Positions 49,115-61,677 of a DNA stretch of 64,000 nt are shown piece after piece. The notes under the pieces are model-generated. The model was not told the DNA's origin, made no database searches, and saw only the letters and a program-made list of their open reading frames with translations. The stretch is from the NCBI GenBank assembly GCA_001600055.1, contig BCIV01000011.1, positions 62,001 through 126,000 of the forward strand, read 5' to 3'. Made by a program: the position numbers and the translations under genes. Positions within the stretch are counted from its first letter, which is position 1; the number at the start of each line of letters is the position of its first letter. The stretch is from Filobasidium wieringae (Eukaryota; Basidiomycota; Tremellomycetes; Filobasidiales; Filobasidiaceae).

Positions 49115-52100
49115 TTAACCGTCGTTATAACGGACTTTGATACCTCGAGATCGCATAGTCTGCTCCCAAGCAGCCTTCTCTGAAGCTTCTTGACGTCGCT
49201 CATTTTGCAAAACCTACAAGCAATTCATATCAGTATATAGTGAGTACGTTTAAGACTTTTCGAAACCGCTTACCAATCGTTTCATCTGCTCTTGTTCTTG
49301 CTTGGTTTTCTCCTGATGCGTTCGGGTATTGACCGCTATGGCCGAATCGACTGGAATCTCCAAAGACCGAATCTGTTACAGAGACGAGTAAGCGCTTGTA
49401 ACGTTGGCCAAAGCAACCTCTACTCACCTGCTGTTTGTTGCCTTTCTTTGATAGCAATGAGAACTGCATATGTCGGGAATCGACCTCTGGATGAACAGTG
49501 GCGTCGTCCTTGGAATGCGGTTGGGATCGCCGTATTAAGGGCACCGCAGTGTCGAACACTGGAGGAGCAGTCTTTCGATCGACTTTCCGCGTGTCCGCAG
49601 TATCAGCCAGCATTCTGGCAAACTCTCGGTTAAACTCCTCTTGGGCCTCGAGGTCAAACTCTTCCTCCTTGGCGCTTTTGATAAGAACGACATTTTCATT
49701 ATCATTATCATCATCATCATCGTCGATTCTTGCCTCGTGAGCGTGCTATAGCAAGAACGTCAACCAAATGTACTGACTCCAGCAAGGCGACAATGCTCAC
49801 TTCGTCAATCTCGATCTCGTCGTCCTCATCAGCCTCATCTCCCCTGTGTTCGCCCTCAGACTCGCCATCAGATTCTTCTTCGTCGACACCAGCTGTGTTT
49901 GTGTAATGTTGTGGTTAGATTCGACAAGGACAATGAACGGTTTGACTTGATTCGATTCTTACAATTCTGCGCCATCACCGCCAGCAAATCATCTGTGGCT
50001 TCTGCTGCGTCTTGGAATGTCTTGAACGGACTGAGCTTGGGTCGCAGGGCCTAAGAAAATCGAGTTAGTCGATTTTCGCGGGTCACCATGATTGTACCAT
50101 CTCACCTCAAGAGTGTCGGACAGCATGAATTCGATATCCATGGGCATCTCCCCTTTGCAAAGGCAATACAACTGTCAAGAAAATGGTCAGGTCAATCATA
50201 CGACCAGAACGATAATTGAACTGCTGGGAATTACCTGGAAGATAACAAGGAATTGATCGAGCTTTTTCCTCGTAGAGCCTTTATCGAAGCATCCTCCACA
50301 GGTGTCTAGAAGAGCGCAGACCAGTCGGATACGAAAGAAGTCATCGGCTGAATCCAAAGGAGATGAACGGCCGGGAATAGGTAACCCTTCAGCTGAATTT
50401 GAGCCAACGTTAACGAGGAGCACGTTGACCAAACGCATTATCTTACCATGACCGAACGAGATCAAAGACCATAAAACGTCGAAAATTACAGGCGTGCTGA
50501 CAACGCGGTACATGTAAAGTTCTCCCAGATATTTCATGGTTGATATACGACGTTGATTGTACTTGAAGATGTTGTCCTGGAGTTTACACTTATGAGCCCA
50601 AATGCTTCATGAATAGAGCGCCGCAACATACCTCCATCCCGGATCGAATGTCTTCAAGGACTTGATCCACGACTGCTAGACTGAAATCTAGGTGATACTT
50701 TTGAAGATCGTAAACGATCATCGCTACCATCGGGATATTCCCGAACTTCAGCTCCCAGATTTCGGTAAACGCTCGATAAAGATAGCCGTAAACCTAGAGG
50801 ACGATGGGTAAGACAGACGGTTAATATCCAATCATACTTCACCAGGGGTCAAGACATACCTCAGCGTCTTCCCAATGCAGCTTTCGGATAAGCTTTAAAA
50901 CCTTGTCTATCGTCTTCTTCATCAGAACGTCGTGTAGAAGGTGTTGCAGAAATGCTTCCATAGGGGCTAGCTGAACCTGCTCTCTCTGAACTCGCTCAGG
51001 AGGGTTGCATTGATAGTACGCATTATCGAGAACAAGCTGCTGTCTTGTGTCAAAGTGCTGGGCACCTTGTTTTCGTCTCATGATTTCGACCTATCGGGCG
51101 AATAGCGTCAGACATCTAAGATCGGCATCATCCTGACTGAGTCTCACCAAAAGCTTCGCTTTATCCTTAGTATCGTCTGATCGTAACAAGAAACGCCCGC
51201 AACTCTCTAGCAAGTTGGCAACATTGTCAATGTTGGGGCCTGTAAGATCATTCAGACACGCTTGCAATACATGCAAGATAGTATGCGGCTGAGCCACCTT
51301 GAACTTGGCCAGTTCGGCATAGAAACGGATATTCTAAGAGGAATGTGGGACGAGACAAAAACAGTCAAAAAAGCATAGCCAGGGAAATGTTTGGAAAAAG
51401 GAGTCACCTTGATCCTGACAGATTCCAACTCTTTGACTAACTTCTTTCGTTGGAGATATTTAAACTCCTCGTCCAGCTAGGAATAAGGTCGATTTGGATG
51501 CGGTATCGAAAAGGACAGTGGGAAGTCTGGCTCACGATAGCGATCAACCCGACTCCGATGTCTGGCATATATTTGTTCAAAATCGCGACGTATCTTGCAT
51601 AATGCGGCAGCAAGTCGGTTCTTGTTTTTGGAACACTTCCAAGGAACTGTGGAGCAGGTTCATCCTCAGTGAATGGCAGCTCTCCTATTTCAGCTTAGCA
51701 TACGCTTACCTTTAAACAACGTTTACGTGCTGGCTTTGAATTTAGATATGCGAAGTCGGTCGCCAGTTTGTCTATCACTGCTCTATTGTTGGCTTCGGGT
51801 AAAGCAGCGAACAAGACCTGCAGTCTGGCTGCAGGTCCAGACTGAAGCGGATCAAGCTCTTCTTCAACCGTAGGGGGCTGTTCATCATCCAGATCTGTAA
51901 GATGCTCTTCACTTTCCTGTGGGGGCTCCCCTTGCTCCGTGTCGTCAGCCAAATGCAACGAGGCTGGTTTGGCAGGCGACGAAACGGTAATCTCAGGTTC
52001 TTCAACCTCACCGTTGACCTTTAGACCAAGGAAAGAAGGCGGTACGACCGTTCCCAGATCCAGAATATCTTCATAAAATTTACGCTCCTCGTCGTCATCC

Positions 52101-53469
52101 CAGATCCCGCCGTGCAGTTGCATATCTTCACCATCCCTAGATCCGAACGCTGGACCAGAATCGACAATCTGTAGCCCAGATTTTGAGGCACTTGCGGCAG
52201 TCGGTAACGTGGGTATCTTCATGTTCAGTATATCCGCTAGATTCTGCACTCCATTCTGCAGCTTCTCAACCGCTTTGACCATTCTCTCGTAGGAGTGTTG
52301 CCTATCCTCAAATATCTCTCCGGCTTTGATGTATGCTTCTTGGTTACGCTTGTCCTGCTCCAATAAACGCTGTGGAAGGAGGCCAGAACTTAGAATCGCC
52401 TAGAATGGCCGACAGCATATGGCGTAGAGCTTACAGTGTATCCTTTCACGAGGGCTTTACCAGCAGTCTTGTAGTAAGTCTCGAAGGCTGTCCTGAATTT
52501 CTCTCTGTAGTCGGTCGATACCAATTCCTGTTCGCTAGGTGTGCTTTGAGAATCCTCTTGTTCATCCATGCCTAGGTAAGCTCTTTTGTAAGATTTGAGG
52601 AATGTTACGAGCAGGGGGATATTGCTGTATTGAGGGTCATTTGACATCTGGAGAGCTTGCTCAGATTCAGTCTCATGCCGAACGGCATCTCAGCCGGTCA
52701 CACTCTCACCAGGTAGTTGATTCTCTCCAGAACAAAGTGCGGTCCCAGATCTTCCGCTTGTATTGGTTTGTAAGCCTTTCCTCCATTATAGCCATACCAA
52801 GCGCCGACCAAAGCAAGCTCCGAGATTAACCTCAACACAGGTCTCATTCTCGATATCCTTTCTTTCTCTTCTCTCTCCCGATCCTTGTCGTTCCCTGCAG
52901 TCGAGTTGACAGGTGCCGCATTGGATGGATCTGTTGCGATAGCTACAAGGTCGGGAAGAAGAGTAGGAAAGAAATCGGGAGTAAGCCTGGCATGAAGGTG
53001 GGTGATTACCTGCGAAGCATGGATTCATCAGTAAGCTGTACTGGATTAGGAGGTATCGCAAAGCGACTAACCTCTACCGCTCCCTCTACGTCTGCTTTTC
53101 CTTTGGCCGAAGTGCCAGAAACTCCTTCCACGACTGCCGCCCTAATCTCGTCCGCGTACTTCGTCAAGCTAAGTCCATCGATTTCCTTAATGAATGTTTC
53201 AGAAGAAGTCGTCAATAAAGCAGAGCGAAGTCTGTTCAGCAGCGTCGTATGCTTCTTCAAGGAGGAATCGAGCACTCCTTTAGGCCCTACGATAAGAAAT
53301 GGCAGGCAACATGAGCTACAGTATTCCACCGAGCTCAGACTGGATCATGCGAACTATATGCGTCATCTTCCCAGAACTTCAAATTCTTGTCTCTAAGCTC
53401 GATCCGCTTGGCCAATTTCGCAAGGTAATCATCCTTGATAGGCGGTGGTCCCGCTCCATTTGTTGCCAT
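49115..53469 (-). CDS. UPF2: Nonsense-mediated decay factor Upf2
   Basis: Start at 53469 (MATNGAGPPPIKDDYLAK), followed by RIELRDKNLKFWEDDAY, the lead-in to the first MIF4G domain. That domain has KKHTTLLNRLRSALL, THLHARLTPDFFPTLLPDL and LRLISELALVGAWY. A linker with LLEQDKRNQEAYIKAGEIFE and an acidic section (IWDDDEERKFYEDILDL) follow. MIF4G domains 2 and 3 span about 50.2-51.6 kb (LPEANNRAVIDKLATDFAYL and later blocks). The C-terminal Upf1-binding region is acidic (EFNREFARMLADTADTRKV), and the end is MRSRGIKVRYNDG. Upf2 bridges Upf3 on the exon junction and the Upf1 helicase. Roughly 1,150 aa in many exons; some exon borders are approximate. Confidence 0.92.
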
Positions 53470-53713
53470 GAGCTTCCGGAAAGCTTCTGTAACTAGTTTT
53501 GATACAGGTGCTCTGAAAATTGGAGGATTTCATGTCAAATGTGTGAAGAATATGAACCCTTGACAAGGTAGTTCTACCTTTGTGAGGCGACGCGCAAGAT
53601 CGAGGTGCGGACATCACCGCTGGTACTGCTTCAAGATCAGGAAAATGCTGGATCTAATCACTATCTGGTCTGGGTTGTATGTATACATGCGTGCTTAATC
53701 CTTCCCCGCCATC

Positions 53714-54571
53714 CTAGACAGCCGCAGTCTCAAACCCACCAAAGATACTCCTGACAAACCCTCTCCAATAACCCCCCTTCTGACTGCTTCCAACGATCTC
53801 CCCTCCACCCGTCTTTCCGCCAGGTCCTCCTGTTACCCTGCCTCTAGGAACGTAGGAAGCAGGATACAAGGCTTTATGAAGTCCTCCTGAGAAGGTAGAC
53901 ATCGCTATGGTTAGAAGTCCCCACATTACTCCTTGAGCCAGAGGGGAGAACAGCTGGATGGAGGTCGGCGATCGTATCAGCTCGTATGCCAATAGACGTA
54001 GACAACAAAAGCTAGTAAAGCTTACCTGATCCCTCAATGTTATCCAACTGGCCATCCTCCAGTCGACCTCAAGCTCTCTTCCACAGCTAAAGATTGGATC
54101 TTCTTGAGAGGAAGTAACCAGACTCTTCGAATCGGATCCTCCAGCAGTCGCACTTAGATGAGAGGCCTTGACATCAGATGTAGAGCTAGATCCTGCTTCA
54201 GTATTGGAGGAGGCAACTCCAGCTTTGGGTCGGAGAAATGGTCGTATAGAGACTAAGTAGGACTAATTGCGAGGACGTCAGGGTGGATTTGGTAGGGCTG
54301 GATTCGCTTCTCTTACTTGTTCGAATCTATATCATCATGGTATCAGAATCGATATCGCACATGAACAAAGTTACGCTCTACGATCTCACCTCAGGTCGGG
54401 AATGACGGGTACCGGACGTTTAGGTCTTCTGCTACCTCGATCCCGCTTGCTGATAGACTTGGCTTCGCGGTCATACCGTTCATTGTCTTCGGGTGACAAT
54501 CCGTGCGTAGCTTGCCCATGGGATGGGTTCCCTGACCGAGAAGGGATGTGAGATGGGTTGAGAGAAGTCAT
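53714..54571 (-). CDS. Small conserved fungal protein with PDLRFEQSYL motif
   Basis: Start at 54571 (MTSLNPSHIPSRSGN). Four exons include a 10-nt microexon (54317-54326). Splicing it in gives the run PDLRFEQSYLVSIRPFLRPK, which is protein-like and would be broken otherwise. The middle is Ser/Thr-rich. The last exons give WRMASWITLRDQ, then a hydrophobic stretch (PLAQGVMWGLLTIAMSTFS) that may be a membrane segment, then a glycine-rich tail ending FGGFETAAV. It resembles uncharacterised fungal proteins carrying a PDLRFEQSYL-like core, possibly DUF1770, but I cannot confirm the family. About 190 aa. No function can be given. Confidence 0.65.
54317..54326 (-). other. 10-nt microexon
   Basis: ATTCGAACAA on the minus strand is bounded by an ATATAG acceptor and a GTAAGAG donor. 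It completes an arginine codon and adds Phe-Glu-Gln in frame between PDL(R) and SYLVSIRP. Confidence 0.7.
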
Positions 54572-55173
54572 ATCTGAGCGATTATGGGTGATATGGTTAG
54601 ACGACTGGTCATGCTGGTCAGGAGTCAGGAGAGTGTAGCTCAGGTATAACTTAGAATGCTCTAAACGCTGAGCGTGATGTCATTCGCGCTTAGCAACGCG
54701 CCTCGACCGAAATCTGGAGGGCACCAAAGCGTTTCAGGTGATCTCGATCATTTGGTAGTCGTACTTTAGCCGTATAAAATCCTACAAATTGAGAGCTGGG
54801 AGGCATACATGTTTGCCATCTATGTTCGCTTTCATATCTATTGTCCATTGAAGTTTTTTTTTGAGGGGGAACATCACCTTTAGAATCGTGCGTGTTCGCA
54901 ACGCTCTGGATAAATGTTCTCGGTCTGACCCTTACCCGTCAGTACCAGATATGTTCACAGCTCGAGTGCGATCCCTAAATCGAGGGACTCATTTCGTACT
55001 CCCACAAGATCAGGTAATTATAATGCTCATAACCTCTATGGAACAGCCGCCCTTCGCTCAAGCATCCGGTATCTACCATAATTTTCCCGTAACCGTATGT
55101 TGCCTGAACGTCCAACAGAAGCAAACTCTATCTCAGTCGACTCTGGACAACAAGAACCGGAACATGGCAAGGC
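54572..55173. other. Spacer between small fungal gene and VTC1-like gene
   Basis: About 600 bp with the promoter of the small fungal gene and the 3' end of the VTC1-like gene. A 111-codon plus-strand frame at 54861 has no protein-like features. Confidence 0.4.
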
Positions 55174-56086
55174 TTACATCTCGTTGTACCGGATGATAAA
55201 GTTCGCCAGGACGGCGGTGAATAATGCTGCACATATCAGCAGAGGTCCTACCAGTTGATCTATAGTCGGTCGGACGCATATCGAGGTCAGAATTTAGGTC
55301 TACCAGTCATACGGCAGGCAAGAAGGGACATGTAAGCTTACCAAACTGATCTGCGCTCCTAGAGGAAATCATCGTCAACCTCTTCTGGAACAGAGCGAAC
55401 CCGTAAATAAGGATCCCTATCGATCTACCCGTTCGTGACGAATTGAAGTCATACTCGGCATCAGCCTCCTCCCAGATCTACTTTCTGCCCTAGGTTATCT
55501 AGAATGAATCACTCACATTCCCGCATACACCCATCCGAATCCTTTCGAAACCTTGTCCTCGCTCGCGTTCCAGAGGGCAAGGGACATGGTCGACATGAGG
55601 ATCGCTATTGAGATATAAGATACCCAGGTACGTTCGTTGGCCAGCCAGACCTGTGCAAATAGGAAAGGGTATGAAGGTTAGGAGCGGGATGAGGAGTGTG
55701 ATCATGCTGTGCAACGTACTTTAGTCTCGACCTTGACGGGTGTAGATATCTTCTCTACATGATACGGTAATTCAGGCTACTCGTTCTCCCAGGAACCAGG
55801 AGTTTATCTCTGCAGATTGGAGTAGAACGAACTTACTGGGCACCCTAATCCTAACCCCTTCCGAAGTCGCCTGATAATCCCTTACTCCGTCACTACAAAC
55901 AAGCACATCCAGATACGCAAATCAGTCCCACCATTCTCATGCTCAACGAGGGGTATCAGTTACGAACGCTAGTTCAGGTATCCTATCCGCCCTCTTAGCT
56001 GTAGCCCTGGGTGCATTAGGATTGATACTATCCCTCCTGGGTAAACCATCCAACGCTTTAGACGAGAACCTGTGACCCAGACGCAT
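55174..56086 (-). CDS. VTC1-like DUF202 membrane protein
   Basis: Spliced exons give PELPYHVEKISTPVKVETK joined to VWLANERTWVSYISIAILMS, which is the VTC family signature (VExKVxxANERT). Three membrane segments follow: ISIAILMSTMSLALW, GWVYAGIGILIYGFALF and LVGPLLICAALFTAVLANFI. The end is IIRYNEM. This is the DUF202 module of Vtc1 and of the C-termini of Vtc2-4. No SPX or polyphosphate-polymerase domain is visible upstream, so a Vtc1-like subunit is the best fit. VTC makes inorganic polyphosphate and moves it into the vacuole. The start at 56086 (MRLGHRFSSKALDG) is provisional. It leaves a basic N-terminal extension longer than in yeast Vtc1, and the frame is open upstream to an AG at about 56136. 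About 180 aa. Confidence 0.8.
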
Positions 56087-57902
56087 AATCGGATTGAGAG
56101 TCTGCTCGATCCCTTCCGGAAGCGAGAAAGAGGAGAACTAACGGTTGGTAGAAAAGATCGGTCACCTGGTCTATCCGTCTTTGAAGGCCGGAACGGGGGG
56201 ATGGAGGTGCTTTTGACTAATGATAGTAAGGGTGAAGTTAGGTTGATCCTGAGCTTCCTGATAATGCAGGGTGAAAGACTGACCATTTCAAGTTATATCT
56301 CTCTCTCACCAGCGATATTCAATTTCTTAAGGATTACAAGGCCTAGCAGGATTGGCTTTGAGTTTCAGAGGGACCCTAACGATAATAGCAGCGATTCAAC
56401 AGCTAGCCAGACCAGGAACAGCGAGGGAGACGAGCTCGAGACCCGAGACCCTGTAGTTGGTGTAGAAATCAGAAATCGCACGTTCGTATCATTTCCCTTC
56501 GGATGCAAACATCTCGCTTCATCTGGGGCCCCGCAATGACCTCGGCTTGGGTCCCAAGGAAGTTACTCGATGCAATCTATTGGTGATCTGGGTCAAGCCG
56601 TTGAGATCCACGAGATGGGAGTCACCAGCCACCAGGATTCTTCAATCAATAATTAACTACACATCACAGATCACATGTTTCGAGCCGTTACTCGTTACAG
56701 GCCTGATAGGAGATCTTCGATCCGATCGAAAGTCGTTTCTTCTCCCTTCGTGTCTTGCTTCATCGAAGCACAGCATGGAAGAATGAGCTGATCTGAAACA
56801 GGAGGGCAGATCCCCTAGATCCTTCGATATCTATCTTAGGGTCAAAAGGAGAGAGATCGCGTATCAGAGGCAAAGTGTCGATGGAGGCTATCAGTTATCA
56901 GCTGGCACAGCTGGATAACATCCGTGCGAGGACAAGTATAATTAGCCATTGCGCAGATCTGATCGCCTCGCTCACTCTGAAACGACAGCGGACGAGCTGG
57001 GAGCTAGGCTATAGCCTGTAGTCGAGCTAGAATAGCACTACAATCCCCGTCCATCACAAGCGTTCTCGGCAAGGATCGGCACGAGCGATATCACGTACGC
57101 TCTCTCATGTGCCAGGCGTTTCATGCGTTATCAAGCGTGATTGCGTCGACCGAAGCTATGAAAACGCATAAAGATGGAGGGTCCCGGGCGGGTTGATTAC
57201 TTTTACGGCGAACGATGAGATCATAGGCTAATTCTAATTATTCTCATTAGTCAGTCATGTCAGTCAGTAGTACCCTATAGCCTACCTCATCACCTCGTAC
57301 TCCCCCGCTCGGGTCCTCCACATACGTACTATGATACCTCTGCGCTCTGTACTCTTACTTGAATAGCGATATCTACCATATTTCTTATACGCACGACCTT
57401 TACCTCAGCGACACCTCTAGCCAGAGCGTGACCTCGTAGATCGACGCAATCGAAATCGCGTAACCCGCGCGCCGGACAGAACCAGAGCTTGGCGGGATTG
57501 ACGTCGACCTGCATCCTCTCACTCATTCCCCGTCTTTATCATCACCACATCTTCAATCTTCCTGGGTAAGCCAACTCCTCTTCACTCTTCTTCGTTGATC
57601 GAAGTGTTAATCGGAGTCATTGTGATAGCTGTATCATAGCCTCGTAATCGGGTCAAGTGAAAAGGAATCCTTCCCATTGGAGAGGACATTACATATACCC
57701 TTCTTCCTTTTCTTCGTCAGACGGCGGTCATCATCTAATACCCGGATATCCGGTTCTGTGATTCACTTAGAGATCGATAAATCTCATTGAAGAATCACTT
57801 GGCACATACTCGATACCCTTCACCAACACTCGAACATTCCGAAAACAAAGGAACTGGATACCGAATCGGACTGAAAAAAGAAAACGAGAATAACCTACAA
57901 CC
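56087..57902. other. 1.8-kb divergent region with an uncertain minus-strand ORF
   Basis: Lies between the VTC1-like and PH-protein start codons. A minus-strand frame starting at 57526 (MSERMQVDVNPAKLWFCPAR) looks somewhat protein-like for about 55 codons, up to a GTAAGAG donor-like site. I could not find a following exon, so it may be an alternative 5' exon, a decayed gene or chance. The last 350 bp before 57903 are CT- and then A-rich, as in 5' leaders. Confidence 0.4.
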
Positions 57903-60900
57903 ATGCCTTCCCCGTTCAACCGTAACCGCAATTCCATCTCCGAAACCCCATCATCACCTCTAAAATCTTCATCTCAATCTCAATTCGCACCCTCCCCTAC
58001 TCAATCACAAAGACGACGATCGTCCTTGACCCCCGCAGCTGGGGGTGAGGGTTTACTGGGGTCGCTCAAGAGTAAATATAACGCCTCCAAGATCTCCTTG
58101 AGTCATGATGAACAGGGGGTCAAGAAGAATAGGAGGTTCTCCATTGGGAATGTGTTTGCGAACAAGGAGGAGGAGAGTGGCAGAAGAGGATCTTTGAATT
58201 TGGGAAGGGACTCTGGTCTAGGTTCAGGAAAAGTTCAAAATCAAAATCAAGGACAGATGTTTCCTCCCGGTACTACCGTTCTCGACCAACCTAACGAGAA
58301 TACGAACAGACGTTCCATAGACCTCCTCTCCCCCGCTTACGAGAACGAAGAACCCCCCCTTGTCTCTTCCCCTTTGAATGAGGAACCCGCCATCGCCCCG
58401 AGCTTTCAGGACGTCTGGAAACCCATGCAACCCGATCGAAAGGGAGTTCCCCTGAGTAGTCCTCCCTTGAGTCCTAGTAGGGGAGTTGGAAATGGTGGGA
58501 AATGGACGAGGGAGGAACTCGATAGGAAATTCAAGGCGGTCGGAGCTAATGAGATGAGTGAGATCTCTCCCACTCATACGGGTGTGGCTGGATCGGCAAG
58601 TCAAGCAAACACTGTCGAAGCGGGCCCAACAGGATCGACCTCGACTTCCAACTCTACCTTTATCCCCCCACCTCAAGCGAAACAAGACAAACCTCGTCTT
58701 CCCCCCGGTAGAATAACTCTTCCCCCGCCTGGCCTCGTTTCCCGTAAATCAACCGCCCCAGGATTCCCATCAGGGTACGGGATCTCGAGTAGTATCGTTC
58801 CCTCTACCCCTCTACCTCGACCTATTGCCAACCTGCCTACGCTGACTCCGGCTAGTGCCGGGTCGAGGGGAGAAGCGGGGTATGGGTTTCCAGCTGCTAA
58901 TGGAAGCGGGAGTGGGCCGGGGACACCGGTCAGGAGTGGATCTGACGCGAGGTGGGCGAAAAAGGCTATGGTGAGTACTGACCTGTGATACGGCGGGGAG
59001 GTATATGGTATTAATGTTTTGCGCATAGCCGGTCATGCTCAGAGAACCATCTCATCGACCTGCAGCTCCGGTTACATCGCAAACGGAAGACGGGTCAGAC
59101 GATGATCAAGAGTCCAGTGAATCAAGTTCGGAAGGCGATGATGACGATGACGATAGCAGTGAAGAGAATCATGTCGCTTCAACCCGTCCTGATCCTGCTC
59201 CGAGGACCACTAGTTTGGGCGGAGTAGGTCATAGAGGGTTGTTGGCACATCGTGAAAGCGTCTCGGCGATCGATGAGGAGACGGAAGAGGTGGATCATTC
59301 GATTTCAGAGAGGAGACAGATCGCTTCGCCTCATCTAGGAAGCCTTCCGGAGAACCCGACTTCCCCAGCTCAGTCCGTATCGAGATGGGGTCTGCCCACG
59401 CCCAAGACACCCGGAGCGAATTCGTTCTTCGGTTCAGGGACTGGAGGTTGGACTTCTTTCGGACCTTCGACTCCTATGGCCGGAACTCCCATTGCTAGTC
59501 CCACCCGACCTGCTCTAGGCGCATTCAATCTACCTAACGGAGTCGCTAGAGCGGCGGCTTTGGCTCGAGGCGAAACGCCTGCTGCAGCGAATGGGAGAGC
59601 TCAGTCTAGCTATTTCGAAACCGCTAGACCGATCAACTCGGATGGAGCAAAGACTCCTACCCCTACATCAGCTCGGATGAGTGGGACACGGGAAGATGAG
59701 CAGGAGGAAGACGATGTTGAGGTTGTCAGCACGCCTCGTGCAGAGGAACCTTCACCTTCCATTCCTCCTCCCGCGATCGAAGCTCCGTCGGTCGGCGGGG
59801 TTCCACCTCCTTTGGATTTGTCATCACTGCCGGGAATGAACTCGGCACGTTCTGCTGACTCTCCATCAGTAACGAACAGCCCGTCGAGATCACCTGTCAC
59901 AGCCAGTCCAGCGTTTAGGTTCGGTGACTCTTTGGCTAATGGCGGCTCTCGGCCGACCACTCCTAGAGCGCCTAGTAGTCGTCCAGGATTATATAGCCAG
60001 GCTTCCAGGAGTATGATCGATCTGCCGTCATCGTCGACACCATGGGACGAAACAGCTCACCCTGAACTTGACGAACCTGTATTGAACTCTCAAGAAGAAA
60101 TTCAAACCATCTCCTCTGCTGGACCATCTTCCCCTGCAGGTACAGGATCTCGAACAGCATCGATTAGTGGTGACTCTCAAATCGAACCTATCTCGCCGGT
60201 AGCATCTGGTACTCGAACTCCGGTCGATTGGGCCAGACCTCCACCAACTCCTGGAATTGGAATGACACAGCCTTTCAAATTCGGTGCCATCTCCAATGGA
60301 ACGGTTCATACCCCCAAGCAGCTCGTCATGCAGAGGCAATTATCCGAGTTGCGAGGTACACCGCCCAAGAGGAGACGATCTCTCGGCGACACAAAGGTCA
60401 AGCCACCCAAATATGAACCGCCTGAGCCTCGATCTGGTATACCTGGCCCGAGAGAGGAGGAAGGTAGAGAGAACCTGCCTGACTACTGGTGTCATGTGAG
60501 TGATTATCTATTATTCCATGACGAGATTGTGAATGCTTAATGCCATCCTCTCTAGGTCCATATTGAGGGTTATCTTCCACGAAAGATGGAGTTCTCTGCA
60601 CCTGGAGTTCAAGCTCGAGACAGAAGTTGGAAGCGATATTACTTCGTGCTCCATGGAACTTGCTTGCGAATCTACAAGCACGATACTCACAAATTCCCTA
60701 TCAAGGATCATCATCTGATCGTCCCTGAAGTCGCCGAAGAGGACCTCAGTAATCTTCACGTCCACAAACCTGGAGAGAAGCGTGAACCGGTGACTGCTCC
60801 GACCTCTGTGAGGCCCGGCAATGCACCAGCTACAGGAAGTCGTCGTGGATCTGTAGTAGAAGGTGCTGGTGCTCCTACAGCTAGGAGAGGTTCGGTCTCC

Positions 60901-61677
60901 TCTGATCAGGACGCCATCGGTCCCGCTGGACGACGTCCTTCAGCTAGTTCCATGGGATCAAGTACTGTTCCGTCTAGCACGGCCTCTACGGAAAAAGAAA
61001 TGTCCCTCTTCATGCCCACCGCTCAACCTGCTGCTCGTCGTCCAAGCGTTTCCGTACCGCCACCTGCACCTTCGAGCGGAATCAATGCAAGGGACAATTT
61101 GACGGCCCATCTGCCTTTCGGAGGTGGTAATGCCCTCATCAAGCAGTATACCTTACAAAATGCTGAAAGCGGATTGGCCGCTGATTACGTCAAGAAACGA
61201 AACGTCGTCAGACTGAGAGTCGAGGGAGAACAGTTCCTCTTACAGACTGATAGTGCCAGGGATGTAGTGGATTGGATCGAGGTGAGCAAGCTGCAGGTTA
61301 CATCTTCATGTAACATTGACGCTAATGATTTGTTTCCTACCAGGCATTCCAAGCCGCTACGAATGTATCTCTTGAACTGGATGTTCGTCCCATGCCAAAA
61401 ATCATCACCTTGCCTCGACGAAGGAGAAGGAGAAGGCCGGAAGATGCTGCTGCTGCGGCTCAACCTGGAGTCGCCGAGACGGACGATACGCCTGAGGGTA
61501 AGTCATATGCATCGGAACAGGTGACTTGTACAGAAACTGATTCGTTTGTCCACAGGCAACGCCCGGGCTGTCGAACAAGCTGAACGTGCTGCTCAAGCAG
61601 CTAATGCACGAAATAGCGGTTCTCGAGCGGTCAACGCGATGGAACGGATGTTAGCGGAGGATCAAGCAGCGGCTTGA
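57903..61677 (+). CDS. Large disordered protein with C-terminal PH domain, 1178 aa
   Basis: Five exons (57903-58970, 59029-60495, 60556-61281, 61344-61497, 61556-61677) give 1178 aa with closed phases. The first 860 residues are disordered and rich in Ser, Pro and Thr-Pro sites, with an acidic serine/aspartate run near residue 375. A PH domain follows (HIEGYLPRKMEFSAPG, DRSWKRYYFVLHGTCLRIYK). It is interrupted by about 120 low-complexity residues, then resumes (IKQYTLQNAESGLAADY, FLLQTDSARDVVDWIEAFQA). The tail has an arginine cluster (LPRRRRRRR) and an alanine-rich helix. Fungal PH proteins of this form act at the plasma membrane or bud neck as adaptors. No catalytic domain is present. The split PH domain is notable. 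Confidence 0.88.

Noticed and set aside
57329..57526. Minus-strand exon-like ORF MSERMQVDVNPAKLW
   Set aside because: Ends at a donor-like site but I found no matching downstream exon; not enough to call a gene.
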